The translations under genes and the position numbers were made by a program. From Leishmania donovani (lineage: Eukaryota; Euglenozoa; Kinetoplastea; Trypanosomatida; Trypanosomatidae), in the NCBI RefSeq assembly GCF_000227135.1, contig NC_018258.1, forward strand, positions 254,909 through 318,908: 64,000 nucleotides of DNA, in the 5' to 3' direction. Under the pieces are notes generated by a model that searched no databases, was not told the origin of the DNA, and saw only the letters and a list, made by a program, of their open reading frames with translations. Positions 54,063 to 64,000 of this stretch are shown piece by piece. Each line of letters begins with the position of its first letter. The first letter of the stretch is position 1.

Positions 54063-54947
54063 CTAGTAATCCCTCTGGAGAGGACAAGTCCACCGCGACA
54101 TCGCCACAGGTTCCTCGCGGGCGCGTTTTCGCTCCTTCTCCGACTTGATGGCGCGGTCGGCCTTGACGAGAGCGGTAAGCTCCTCATGCACCAGCCGATT
54201 CACCAGCTCACGGTCCACATCCGGCCATGCACACCGGACAGACAGGAATGCATAGAGCGGCACCTGGCGCGGGTTGTTGCCCTCGCTCGTGTGCACCAGG
54301 TAGCGCCGCACAAACATGCGCAGGCACTGCATGTCGTCAATGTGCTTCGCCGGGTCCTGGAAGAGCGAGTAGAAGATGGCATTCGGGTCGCGACCGAATT
54401 CGACGTCCTGGATGTTCTTGCGCAAGAAGGTCACGTACGGGATCAGCCCGATGGATCCGCTGAAGCGCCGAAAGGCCCTGACTNNNNNNNNNNNNNNNNN
54501 NNNNNNNNNNNNNNNNNNNNNNNNNNNNNNNNNNNNNNNNNNNNNNNNNNNNNNNNNNNNNNNNNNNNNNNNNNNNNNNNNNCGCCGAAAGGCCCTGACT
54601 CGCAAACCACGGTTCACCGCACCGGCACCACCGGCGCCCTCCTCCAACAGAAGCCGGGCGGCCCCCAACACACACTCCCTCCCATCCCCGTCGCGCACTT
54701 CGGCAGTTTCTAGCTCCGCCACGGTTTTCAGCGGCACCGCGGGGGCCAAGCTGCCGGCGGCATCCGCCGCACACAGCACACACGAATCCGCTGTGATGGA
54801 AAGCGCCCTTTCATCGTCAGCACCCGCTTCGCCCTCCTTAGAGTTTGGGTGCACCGGCAGCCCGTCAAAGACAGATGGGCCAGACTGCGTCGCTGAGGCT
54901 TCAATGCCGGCCGCTGAAGCGAAAATCCCAGCACCGTTGCTTCGCAT
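54063..54947 (-). pseudogene. Truncated tetraspanin-like copy C (no membrane part)
   Basis: Bases 54112-54902 match the middle of gene A almost perfectly (variable region from EASATQSGPSVF through the globular block to KSEKERKRARE). Both ends are foreign: upstream the frame opens with MRSNGAGIFASAAG, and downstream it ends EPVAMSRWTCPLQRDY with TAG at 54063. All four membrane segments and the conserved N-terminal block are missing. A gap (54484-54582) interrupts it. It could still be read as a soluble 260-residue protein, but with unrelated sequence at both junctions it is more likely a duplication fragment that can act as a donor for gene conversion. Confidence 0.8.
54484..54582. other. Assembly gap (99 N) with duplicated flanks
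   Basis: The 18 bases before the gap (54466-54483) are repeated directly after it (54583-54600), so the two contigs probably abut and nothing is missing. Confidence 0.85.
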
Positions 54948-55430
54948 GCAGCGAGAGAAGCTGAAAGCAAGGTAGGGGAGGCGCGCAGTCTCTTCACGCT
55001 CTGCCTATGAGTGTATGGGTGACCCAAAGCAGCGCGGCCGCTCGTGACGCGATGCCTGTCTGTGGCGCACCATCTGTGCAGAGCTCGTAAGGAGCCCCAC
55101 GATGCCGGACAGTTGTTGCTTGTATGCTGCTAGCTATTCCCCGTCCGGAGAGTCCGGATGCAGCCTGCTAGCGAGGGGATAGGCTGAAGTACACGCAACC
55201 GCTGCGCATAAGAGTGGTGTGTGTGTGTGTGTGTGTGCAGTAATCCGAAGGGATCGATGTCTGGCATGCCCGTGTACGAGCCCCCACAGCGTTTTCACAA
55301 CAGTGCCATCCGGCGGGTACGTACCCTGCACAAAATGCGCAGGTCAGCCTCCTCGCGTGATCTCGGAGAGAAAGAGAGAGAGCAGCGGGTAAGGCGCAGG
55401 TGTACCATGGATGTGTGGGGCCGGAGATCG
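54948..55430. other. Intergenic spacer
   Basis: No supported gene. GT microsatellite at 55217-55237. A coding-like plus-strand frame at 55257-55481 (YEPPQRFHNSAIRRVRTLHK) may be the upstream end of the relic at 55431. Confidence 0.45.
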
Positions 55431-56484
55431 GCCTCTATGAGTGGGCTCCGTTGCCTGCGTGCTGTGCAGTACCCACCGTGACTGTGGCTGCTGTCGCACG
55501 AAAGCGCTGGCGGGCCTTTGCGCAGCACTTACATGATTCCACCACGCTGCGGCGCCGTAGAGCTGCTGTTAGCCAGCCACTGCCATGCGCAAGCAGCGGG
55601 GAAGATCCTTGGAGAGGCCGCTCTCGTGACTGCGCACTGCCCTCTGCCTGGCAAGTTGGGCCCTGCATACGTTTCGTGGATAACCTATGCAGCATGCCAG
55701 CAAGCGGCGCATGGGCTGAAAGTCCACGCCGAGAAGGCGAAGGTGGCGGCCCTCTACCGTGTACGTGCTTGCAACGGAGGGCTGTAGCTGGCTGCGGTGC
55801 CACGCAGCAAAGAGCGTGTACGTCCAGAGACGCTCGGCCCTACGCAGTGCTCCAGTGCCCAGCGCACCACCCTCGAGAGGGCGAATCGCAGTCTGGCCTG
55901 CATGACATCTCTGCCTGCGTAGGGCGTGAGTAACGCGAGGCCATCAGTGGAGGAGGCGTGGTGCAGTCCGGGTATTCTGTTGAGCTCCACACTCAGCGAG
56001 CTCACTGCACTGATGGGAAAAGAGGACCGAGGGCTAATCCTTGTGGAGGTCCGCACGCACGCCTGGCCATCGTCGATCCCCTCTTTCCGAAGCGAGCACA
56101 GACACGACGCTCGTCCAGGAGGTTTATGATCCAGCGAGTAAGGTACGGGCCTACATTGAACCTGCTCAGCGCCGCGATAGTAACGCCACGGTATACCCGG
56201 TCGGCCGCACGACCGTTGAGGATGAAAGCCAGACTGCTGTGGTTTGGGCCTGCCTTCTACATGATCGCGCAGTCGTTGAGACATCGTTCGTCCGAGTAAC
56301 TTGCGCAGGTTCGCTCGCCACCATCACAGGAGCGGCAGGACGCGAGACAATCATCGGGCACGTGCAGCCTCAGGAGGGGCGCGATGAGACCTCCTTTATC
56401 CACGTAGCAGCGAAGCTCTTCTTGTCGATATTCAGCGGCCCTCTCCTGTACCACATAGGGAAGATGTGGAAACTTTCGCAGTGA
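55431..56484 (+). pseudogene. Plus-strand gene relic, family unknown
   Basis: One plus-strand frame from 55431 reads as protein with only scattered stops for about 220 codons: AQAAGKILGEAALVTAHCPL, PAYVSWITYAACQQAAHGLK, then after a TAG ETLGPTQCSSAQRTTLERAN, then after another stop VEEAWCSPGILLSSTLSELT and GKEDRGLILVEVRTHAW. Near 56125 the coding character moves to another plus frame: VQEVYDPASKVRAYIEPA, SFVRVTCAGSLATITGAA, ending KLFLSIFSGPLLYHIGKMWK at 56484. Three or four stops and one frameshift make it a pseudogene. Its strand is opposite to every real gene here. No family was recognised; a decayed retroelement or an inverted gene fragment are both possible. A minus-strand frame over 55754-56284 also looks partly protein-like, so strand is not certain. 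Confidence 0.45.
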
Positions 56485-57665
56485 ATCGGGTCGAGGCCCG
56501 CGGCGGAGCGGGTGGATGGTCGGGTGGGAGGGGAGTGTGCGGGAGACACGACCGCGAACCGCACAACGAAAAAGGAAAGCCACAGGAGAGATGATAGACG
56601 ACGACAGCGTCGCCGTGGACGAGCAAGTAAAGGCAGATGGGGAAGACACGAAATCAATGCAGTGCTGCAAGTGAGCACGCCCCGCGAAGAAGGCGGAGCG
56701 TCGAGGAGACGAGGAGGAGACGAGGAGGAGACGCGAAGGCAAGGGTGACGTCCCTAGACACTTCTTGGCCTCGGGAGCGGCACAAAAGCAGTCGCTCGCA
56801 GACGCGGAAGTCGGAGAAGGCTGCGCGCGAAAAAAAAAAACGAAAATCGAAGCGAGACGGCATCCAACAAGAAGGGTGCACACGTAGTGTGCTACAGAGT
56901 GAGGAAGGGCGAGGATCGAGGGCCGCGGCACAGCAGGAGAATAGCCATGTGCCTGACTACCGAGGGTCGCGTGCATGCGCAAGGTTTTCAGAGGTGACGA
57001 CAGAGGAGGAAGGGGCACAGAGAAAAATGCGAGGGAGGCTCAAGAGTAGTGCTTGAGAGAGTGGCGCATGAGAAGCCGGGCTTTCGCGCAGCCGGCCGCT
57101 TCGTAAAGGATATACATTGCTAGAGACGGTCGTCCCGGCGTGGCGGATAACCGGTCACACATGAGGAAGCCGCGCTACCGCCGCGGAGGCCGTGCAGTGC
57201 GAGCAATTTGATCTTCGCTGTTCCGCGGCGCTCAGTTTTCTCTGCCTCTTTTTCCATAGTGGCGCGGCTTCCACGCCTCGTGACTGAAGATTTTGCTATG
57301 TGTATGTGCGTCGCGGGCTGCGCACCACGGAGGAGGACTGCCTGAAGAAGACTTCAGGATAACAAAAACCCAACAGCCGAGCGAACGCTTATAGAGTGAA
57401 AGGACGAGACACGAAGCTGATTACTGGCTGGGACTCGTGTAAAAGCCCTCATCACGACACTCGCCACTGCCCCACAGTAGCGAAGAGCACCAAGAGGAGC
57501 GAAAAAGAACCGAGAAAAGAAAGATGTGAAGGAATACATCTAGGAGTGACCCCCACGTGCGCTCACAGGATGTTCTGCCAAGGCGGTGCATCGGCAAGTG
57601 CGGGAAGTGACCAAAACCAATAAGGCTGCCCACCCATGAGGCTCTTTGACAGGGGGTTGCACAGG
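56485..57665. other. Intergenic spacer
   Basis: No supported gene. GA-rich tracts (56690-56740, 56825-56850) and a GC-rich, ORF-poor stretch at 57060-57260. Probably the 3' UTR of lipase 1 on the right side. Confidence 0.5.
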
Positions 57666-58592
57666 TTACAGGTACAGCATGGCATCCCCAGCGGCGCCAC
57701 CTGAGATACGCTCCCCAAAGTAGAAGAAGTGGTCCCGCATATCCACCTTGGATGCTTGCACGATGCATGTCGGGTCGTCGCCATCGGCGCTGTCCTCGCA
57801 CACGCGGCAGTTTGTGCCCGCAGCAGCGGCGCAGTAAACCTCATAGGGGACGTGCTGAAAGTCCGCACTGCCGCTGGAGGGCATCCGGGGCACGGGATCA
57901 TGTCGACTTGTGATGCGGAAATGGGAACCCCGCGAGAGCATGCCAGCTGCCCACACCGCAAATGCTTGGTTGCCCACGCGAGGCATGCCAAACGTGTAGA
58001 GCGACACAATCGGCCGTGACACAAAGAACATGCGATTCACATGCGCCTGCACGTCTACCGCCGCCAGCAGCGCCACTGCCGCGCCAACGGAGTGGCCCGT
58101 CACCAGAACATTGTAACCGGGATGCATCGTCAAGTCACGCACGACAGCAGCGCGGACGGTGCGGCGGACGGCCAAGTAGCTTCTTTGGAAGCCGGTGTGC
58201 ACCCGACACTCAAGGCCGCAGCCGGATGTGATGTCGTACAGGACGGGCTCCGCGGGGCGGCGCATAAGCTTTTCCTGCTGCGTCGCAGAGCCACGAAGCG
58301 CCACGACCACTTGCGCGCTGCCGTCGTCGACACCCACGTAGGCAAGCAGACTGTGCGCGTCGTCGCCCTTCACAATCGATGTCACCTTGAACGACGGGTT
58401 TGCGTTGCAGCTGCCTCCGCACTTCCAACTCTCTATGGCATCGATGTCAGCGTACGTCACGTTTGCGTACTGCAGGGACCGTCTCGCGTCGGTTTGCGAG
58501 TACTCTCGCGACAGGACTACGGCTCGTGCGCTCCCGCACAGGAGAAGCAGAGCCGCCACGACGACGATGCGGCTGCAAGATGAGTGCGGCAT
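57666..58592 (-). CDS. Secreted class 3 lipase 1
   Basis: A 308-residue alpha/beta-hydrolase of the Lipase_3 family, expected to hydrolyse acylglycerol or phospholipid esters. The N-terminus (MPHSSCSRIVVVAALLLLCG) is a signal peptide, so it enters the secretory pathway. Catalytic Ser lies in TGHSVGA (about residue 168), where the usual motif is GHSLGG. Asp is in SRHDPVPRMP and His in MRDHFFYFG near the C-terminus, so the triad looks complete. Other family marks are VVVALRGSA (oxyanion strand), GFQRSYLAVR and SLYTFGMPRVGN. Paired Cys in WKCGGSCNAN, GCGLECR and CRVCED probably form disulfides, as expected outside the cytosol. No C-terminal hydrophobic tail, so it is likely soluble. Its paralogue is the next gene to the right at 60122-61109. 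The ATG is the first in frame. Confidence 0.93.
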   Translation of the reverse strand: MPHSSCSRIVVVAALLLLCGSARAVVLSREYSQTDARRSLQYANVTYADIDAIESWKCGGSCNANPSFKVTSIVKGDDAHSLLAYVGVDDGSAQVVVALRGSATQQEKLMRRPAEPVLYDITSGCGLECRVHTGFQRSYLAVRRTVRAAVVRDLTMHPGYNVLVTGHSVGAAVALLAAVDVQAHVNRMFFVSRPIVSLYTFGMPRVGNQAFAVWAAGMLSRGSHFRITSRHDPVPRMPSSGSADFQHVPYEVYCAAAAGTNCRVCEDSADGDDPTCIVQASKVDMRDHFFYFGERISGGAAGDAMLYL

Positions 58593-60121
58593 GAATCAGC
58601 AAACAAAGGACACGGGATGGGAGCGTGGCGGGCTCCAATGCGAACCCTTCACGCGCATGGGCGGGTGCAAGCAGCCAGAGCAAAGAAAGAAAGAGATGGA
58701 AGAAGAGAAAGAGGGATAGCGAAGAGGCCGAAGGACCGAAGTGGCAGTCGCCCGCTATCACGGACGGCGATGGCAGAAAGAAAGGCAGGACGCGCAGTGA
58801 TCGCAATGGACCTCTTCTTTGCGCTGGCCATGCATCTCGGGGCTCAGAGAAATCGAGGTGCTCAGTACGCAAGGCAAGCGCAAAACGCAATCGCACCTCA
58901 TGAGGCGGCAAGGAGGGCAAGCGTTCGAGTGCGCATCTGCTGGCCCCCACACTTGGCTTGAAGCCCTCGACGTCACCATGCATGAGACATGCATCGATCC
59001 TTGCCTTTGCTTCCGAGTGCATGCATGTCTCCGTGATAGAGAAGGATAGAGTGAGAGAGACGACAGCGTCCACAGCCGCAAAACAAGGGCGTACGCGCCT
59101 CTCAAAAAAAAAATAGTAGAGAGAAGATACCGGGGTAGCACACGACGCGCGCCTGTACGCACTCAACGACGAGCTGAAAAGAGAAGTAGACCTGCCACCG
59201 GAAGGCGGCGGGGGGGGGCGAGGAGCATCGCACGAGGAGCTGATTCGGCGCCTGTGGTTCGTCTCGCTTGAAGAACGAAGGAATGAAGATACAGTGAGCC
59301 TCGGGCAAAGGCCCTTCGACGCCACCACCACTCTTGCGCGAGGGCGACGGCGAGCAGCTCTCTGTGTTAGAGGGAAGGTAAAACAAGCAGCTGCCAATAG
59401 AAAAGAGGAACCTCGCGGCCTGTGCACACAGCACCATGCCGGGAGACATTCAGGCGTGGACAGTGCCAGGAAAAGGGCATGTGTGGAAGTGAGTAGAGAG
59501 CGAAAAAAAAAAGGACAGTGTGCACAGGGAAGCGACCATTGCGAGATTCGAGGCATTTTTAACGTTTCTCGCTGGCCCCGAAAGTTCAAAATAAAGAAAG
59601 CTTCGACGGTGTCTCACAGGCGATGACCACCCAGTCGAACACGCCGAGGGGGAATGAGACAAAGGAACCCCCCTCCCGCGTGGTGAATTAACGCATCTGC
59701 GATGTGGCCTGGGCAGCCGATAGCCGTGCCACAAGAGGCGAATTCTAAGGCACGTATGTAATTTCATGAAGCATCGCTCGTGCGCGAGGGGGGAGAACGA
59801 TAAGAAGAGCAAATAGGAAAAGACAAGGTCAAGATTTCCATATAAAACAAACATTCACAGATAGACGTTGTACATGCCAGCGAAGGCGGCGGCGGGGGAG
59901 AGAAGGTGAGGCACACACACACGCACATGCACACATGCGAAACACTTTTATGAACCCACAAAGGAGAGAGAAAAATCAAGAGGGCGAGACAAAGGCTCAA
60001 CACCGCCGCGGTGAGGCATTCCCGTCAGGGCATCGAATTCGAGGGCTGAGAAGCAAGAGCTCGACAACGCTAACTCCACTACGTGCACGCTCAGCTTGAA
60101 CGTCGAAAAGATTACGCTCCC
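58593..60121. other. Intergenic spacer
   Basis: No supported gene. A sense pyrimidine tract near 58685-58720 (plus strand aaagaaagaaagagatgg) may be part of the splice acceptor for lipase 1. The 380-codon minus frame 58447-59589 is the out-of-frame upstream shadow of that gene. Confidence 0.5.
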
Positions 60122-61109
60122 TCACAGTAGGCTGTACAGAACTCCAAGCAAGAAGATGACGCACGCTACCGTGGGTGCATCGCGGACCGCGGCGCTGGGA
60201 AGGGAGGCTTCATCGTTGCTCCCCGTGGTGTCTCCCATGTAGTGCAAGTGGTCATCAAGCCCACGAAAGAACATTGCGAGGGTGCACCTTGAGTCCTCCT
60301 GACCTGGCAAGTCGTTGCACATCACAACTGTGATTCGAGCGCGTCTTGTAGAACACTTCCGAGGTGCTGTGCACGTAGCCCCACGTGCGCGCAGGAACGA
60401 GCACCACCGGGTCCCCCGCATGGGTGATGCGATACTTGGCTCCCTTCGCCAGCAAGGAGTCTACCCACTCTGCAAAGGCAGCGTTGCCCACTCGTGGTGC
60501 GCCAAAGGTGTACACGGGCACCGGCTTCAAGTCAGAGGAGCTTTCAAGATTGTTGAGCCGCTCTTGCAGGTCAGCAGCAGCCAGTAACGCCATGGCCCCA
60601 CCGAGCGAGTGCCCAGTGGCGAGGATCTCGTACGTGGGGCCCTTGCGAATCAGCTTCAGCACAGCGTCTCGTGTCTGCTGACGAAGAGACATATAGGAGG
60701 CGTAGAAGCCATTGTGCACCTCGCACCGTGAGCCGCAGCTGGAGCTCTTGTCGTACTTCGCCAGCAGCACATTGATGCCAGCCAAGATACTCTGAATGTT
60801 GCCGGTGCCGCGGAAGGCGACCGCAATCTGCTGCGTCGCGTGGTCCACGCCGACAAAGCCGCCGGCGCCTGTGATGATGTGGTTCATTACAGCCGTCAGC
60901 TCAAAGGCTGCCACACTGCCGCACGCAGAGCTGCACGTCCATGACTGAACGCGACGCATATCGCAGTAGGACGCGCGGGAGAAGAAGTGGGCTCGCCATG
61001 CCTCATGGAAGCTGTACGGCTTCTGCGTCACCGCTTCTGATGCGAGCTGCACGCAGAGAACAGCGCAAACACCACATACAGCGCGGAGTGTTGGTGGCAC
61101 GCGGTACAT
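60122..61109 (-). pseudogene. Class 3 lipase 2, frameshifted near the C-terminus
   Basis: The ATG frame from 61109 encodes 284 residues to a TGA at 60255: signal peptide (MYRVPPTLRAVCGVCAVLC), oxyanion strand IAVAFRGTG, catalytic Ser in TGHSLGGAMALLAA, PVYTFGAPRVGNAAF, and Asp in THAGDPVVLVP. After FYKTRSNHSCD the frame becomes unrelated to lipases (VQRLARSGGLKVHPRN). In the neighbouring frame the family sequence goes on: VVMCNDLPGQEDSRC (matching CRVCEDSADGDDPTC of lipase 1), then LDDHLHYMGDTTG with the catalytic His, and a final hydrophobic stretch VACVIFLLGVLYSLL to a TGA at 60122. So one indel near 60325-60340 removes the His and a C-terminal tail that looks like a GPI signal or membrane anchor. 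It may be a real pseudogene or a sequencing error. Confidence 0.85.
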
Positions 61110-63353
61110 CAGGCCTGATGCGAGATGGCGTCGGCGAACAGCACGAGCGAGGGTTTGGGAAGCGGCCTTGACGAGTGTGCGGTGGTGGAATAATGGCCAA
61201 GAGGCAATTGTGGAGGGGGCCAGCGCCGATCACTTATCTGGGGTGTGCGTGTGTGTGGTGCCAGAAGGCAGAGCAGAGGCGGCCACAAAACCTCTCAGAT
61301 GTACAGAAGAGCACGGGAAAGTGTCAGGCGCATCGGTGGGTGAGCCTTCAAGGTAGCGAGAAGACCTATCAACCAAACAGTGCAGGAATACACCGTTGTC
61401 ACTGCTGCTCCGTGATTCGAGCTCGCGGCTGCGGCGTCCGTCGCGCAGTCCGCCTGACTCCCACAACAAAGGGTCGCCGAGACGAGGACCTCGTACCATC
61501 GCCCGACATGGGGGGAGGTACTGCGATCGCGGGCTCCATACAAGTGCCCAGGAGTGACGTGAGACAAGTCGAATCCTTCCTGTAAGCCAGAAAACCCAAG
61601 TAGGCGCGAGCGCGCGCGAGAGAGAGGGATCTTGGAGCACCGCAGGTAGGCGAGCCGGCAATCACGCGGCACGATATGGCGTACACGTGGTGCCGATGCG
61701 ACGAGATGAACGCGCCCACTGCACTGCACCCCATCATCACTTCTTCGTTTTCGTGCTTCGTCACAATATCGTTCCGTCGCACAATGACAGATCGTCTCTC
61801 TCTCGACCGTGAGTTCTGCCCCGCCCTTCTCCTCCGCGGTCTCGCTCCACCTGCGCAAGAAGCAGCGGCCCTCCTCCTCCCCCGTTGGCACAGGGGGCGG
61901 GCGTGAGCGAACAGCACCTCTACAGCGCCGACGTGGGAGTGAGGAGCGCGGCGCATAGGGCAAGGGCCGGCCGTTGTCGTGTTTCCAGCTTGCCCTCTGT
62001 CGCCGCATCTGACGTATCCGGCGCACCCGGAGAGAGAAAAGGGCAGGCATGAGCGGAAAACTCGACAAGCGCCTGAGAGAAGAAACAGACCGGCATGACG
62101 CGGAGACAAGCAGACGAAAAAGAAATGAACGAGCGAAGATCTGGACTCGGATAGAGGCCATCCCACGCACAGCGCGGCAACAACATCCACTCCCTCGCAT
62201 CCGTAAAGACGCTCCTTCCGCATAACCCCATCGCTGCGGGTGAGCGTGGAGAAGAGGAGGGACGAGGTGCTCGATTTCTCTTCCTCGAGCGAAGCGCACC
62301 ATCGCCCAGTCCTGCGCTGGGGCAAGGCGGCACATCACTGCGCTGTACAGTGCGCGGGTATATGTGTGCGCCGGTGCCGAGCACTCCAAAGAATTGAAGG
62401 AGAAACAACGCCGAAGGATATTCACGGGATTGCGTGGAAAAGATACTACCCTTGCGCGCAGAAGCAGTAACAGCGGCGGGAATGGACGCAGAGAGCTAAT
62501 CCGCTGGCTGGCCGCAACGGCCTCGGAGGCACACGTGTAGACGGGCGCTCACGAAGCAGAAGTCCAACTCCCTCCCCGCACAGCAGAAAAGCAAAACAGA
62601 GAAGCAACAGCCGTCCATTGCGTTGCGGGTGATGCCACCCTTATGCTTTACACCACTCGCACAGTCCGGAGATACCACTGACGGTAAGGGAAGGTGAGGG
62701 CTAACAACTCTGAACAGAGTAAGTGCCATGCATGAAGAGGAGTTGAACCGACAGAACACCGGAAATGGCAACCGGAGAGAAGACAAGCTCCTCGCCGGAT
62801 CGCACAGATCCGTAATAGAAAAAAAAAAGCTCCACAAGGAGGAGGGACGAGAGCTAAGGCGGCAGCGGAAAGAGGCGGAAAGGCACAAAAAAGCAGCGCC
62901 GGCGATGTAGCACGCGTACAGTCGTGGCAGCTAAAGAAAAGGGATGGCGTCGCCACACGCACAGAGCATCAAATGGAGAGAGTGAGAGGGAAGAGGAAGC
63001 CACATGCAGAGGCTCAGTCGAGCTTCGTGAAATGCAGAAAGCACGACGCGCATATCTGCTCCTCCACGCCCTCTCCGGTCATCTGCGTTGCAGATCAACT
63101 GCTCCGCCCTTCGCGCAGCACCAGTCGCCCGGCTTCACCACATGCTTTGCGCATGCCCTACTCACACATACCCCGAGACTTCAGGACGGTCGGCAACTTC
63201 CCGCCGCCCTCTAGCGACCGAGAAGACCGTGATACGCTGCTTGTCAGCGTGCTCGGTAGACCAAGATGGGTGTTCTAGTGCGCGAAGTCGAGCAGTCGAC
63301 ACAACTACACGGTGCCGCGGAGAGTGCCATGCGCATTCTATTTGCTGCAACGC
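61110..63353. other. Intergenic spacer
   Basis: No supported gene. Two long overlapping minus-strand frames (61295-62425 and 61399-62325) are Arg/Ser-rich in both readings and carry no recognisable domain; they may include the 5' UTR of lipase 2. Right part has A-rich and GA-rich tracts. Confidence 0.45.
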
Positions 63354-64000
63354 GTTCGTGCCGCTGCCACAAAACACGGGCGCAACTCCGCCCTACACCC
63401 GGCGCGTCACAGGCCCATCCGCGCGGTGTAAAGCAGCCCCAGACACTCGTTGCAGCAGTGCGCTGGCTCCCTCATCTCAGCTGGGCCCCTGCCTCGAGCT
63501 CTACCCACCCGCCTCGCCGGCCGCCACCTGGTGCGATCCCTCCGGGGCGGNNNNNNNNNNNNNNNNNNNNNNNNNNNNNNNNNNNNNNNNNNNNNNNNNN
63601 NNNNNNNNNNNNNNNNNNNNNNNNNNNNNNNNNNNNNNNNNNNNNNNNNNNNNNNNNNNNNNNNNNNNNNNNNNNNNNNNNNNNNNNNNNNNNNNNNNNN
63701 NNNNNNNNNNNNNNNNNNNNNNNNNNNNNNNNNNNNNNNNNNNNNNNNNNNNNNNNNNNNNNNNNNNNNNNNNNNNNNNNNNNNNNNNNNNNNNNNNNNN
63801 NNNNNNNNNNNNNNNNNNNNNNNNNNNNNNNNNNNNNNNNNNNNNNNNNNNNNNNNNNNNNNNNNNNNNNNNNNTCCTCTCATCATCGCGGATGAGCAAG
63901 CGAAACAGAAACGAAAAACAGAGAGAGCGCGCAACGCAGGGATGCAGGGCGGCGAGGTGAGACTTCGGATAGAGACCGACGAGGATCGCAGCAAAACGGG
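63354..64000 (-). repeat. Dispersed repeat copy 2, SIDER-like candidate (runs off window end)
   Basis: Same element as 34344-35213. The left edge starts at gttcgtgccgctgcc. Bases 63354-63550 and 63875-64000 match copy 1 with no difference seen. The 324-N gap in the middle corresponds to about 314 bp of copy 1 once the duplicated flank there is removed, so copy 1 gives the likely missing sequence. Confidence 0.7.
63551..63874. other. Assembly gap (324 N)
   Basis: Lies inside the dispersed repeat. The expected content, by comparison with copy 1, is 34541-35087 less the 233-bp artefact there. Confidence 0.85.

Noticed and set aside
58447..59589. 380-codon minus-strand frame overlapping the lipase 1 start
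   Set aside because: It is out of frame with the lipase, uses the lipase 5' region as coding, and covers pyrimidine-rich UTR.
61295..62425. Two long overlapping minus-strand open frames (376 and 308 codons)
   Set aside because: Both are Arg/Ser/Cys-rich, have no domain, hydrophobic pattern or splice-acceptor signal, and coexist in different frames over the same GC-rich bases, so chance openness is more likely.
63088..63960. Plus-strand frames through the right-hand repeat
   Set aside because: Mostly Ns plus repeat sequence; no coding character.
1..64000. tRNA, rRNA, spliced-leader or snRNA genes and CRISPR arrays
   Set aside because: None was recognised on either strand; the AC/GT arrays are microsatellites, not spaced repeats. 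A covariance-model scan was not possible.

Overview
The window looks like a chromosome segment of a trypanosomatid close to Leishmania (subfamily Leishmaniinae). Every convincing gene lies on the minus strand in intron-free tandem order, as in a polycistronic unit. Genes are GC-rich at third codon positions and are separated by long microsatellite-rich spacers. Several start codons are preceded, in the sense direction, by a polypyrimidine tract and an AG (trans-splice acceptor). The families also fit: mitochondrial FtsH/m-AAA protease, nodulin-like MFS carrier, class 3 lipases, tetraspanin-like proteins. Species cannot be named from the sequence alone.

Layout, left to right on the + coordinate (transcription runs right to left). 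1-307: 5' part of a C2-like gene cut by the window edge. 958-3825: M41 AAA metalloprotease. 3826-14529: a 10.7 kb gene-poor stretch with one short candidate gene (9546-9935) and decayed relics, one clearly derived from the neighbouring transporter. 14530-17469: large MFS transporter. 19438-19770: small unknown protein. 20874-21827: ubiquitin-like plus coiled coil plus CesT/Tir-chaperone-like fusion. 22932-37888: a decayed cluster of BAR-like coiled-coil proteins, with three intact-looking genes (24735, 30037, 36953), a partial extra copy and at least two pseudogenes. 38919-41562: two C2-domain proteins with Pro/Tyr/Gln-rich tails. 41622-44620: a doubtful small ORF and a large degenerate gene. 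45880-54947: tetraspanin-like family with two genes and one truncated copy, sharing a nearly identical internal block. 55431-56484: a plus-strand relic. 57666-61109: two secreted class 3 lipases, the second frameshifted before its catalytic His. A repeat at 34344-35213 recurs at 63354-64000 and resembles a SIDER-type degenerate retroposon.

The assembly is imperfect. There are seven N gaps, and the two flanks of five of them repeat each other (18 to about 330 bp). These duplications are most simply unmerged contig ends, so copy number of the BAR-like and tetraspanin-like genes is uncertain.

The most interesting content is the C2 plus BAR-like neighbourhood (two membrane-binding or membrane-shaping folds in one gene-turnover hot spot), an in-frame TAG followed by 111 coding-like codons in the third BAR-like gene, the Ubl-CesT fusion, and the patchwork sequence exchange among the tetraspanin-like genes.
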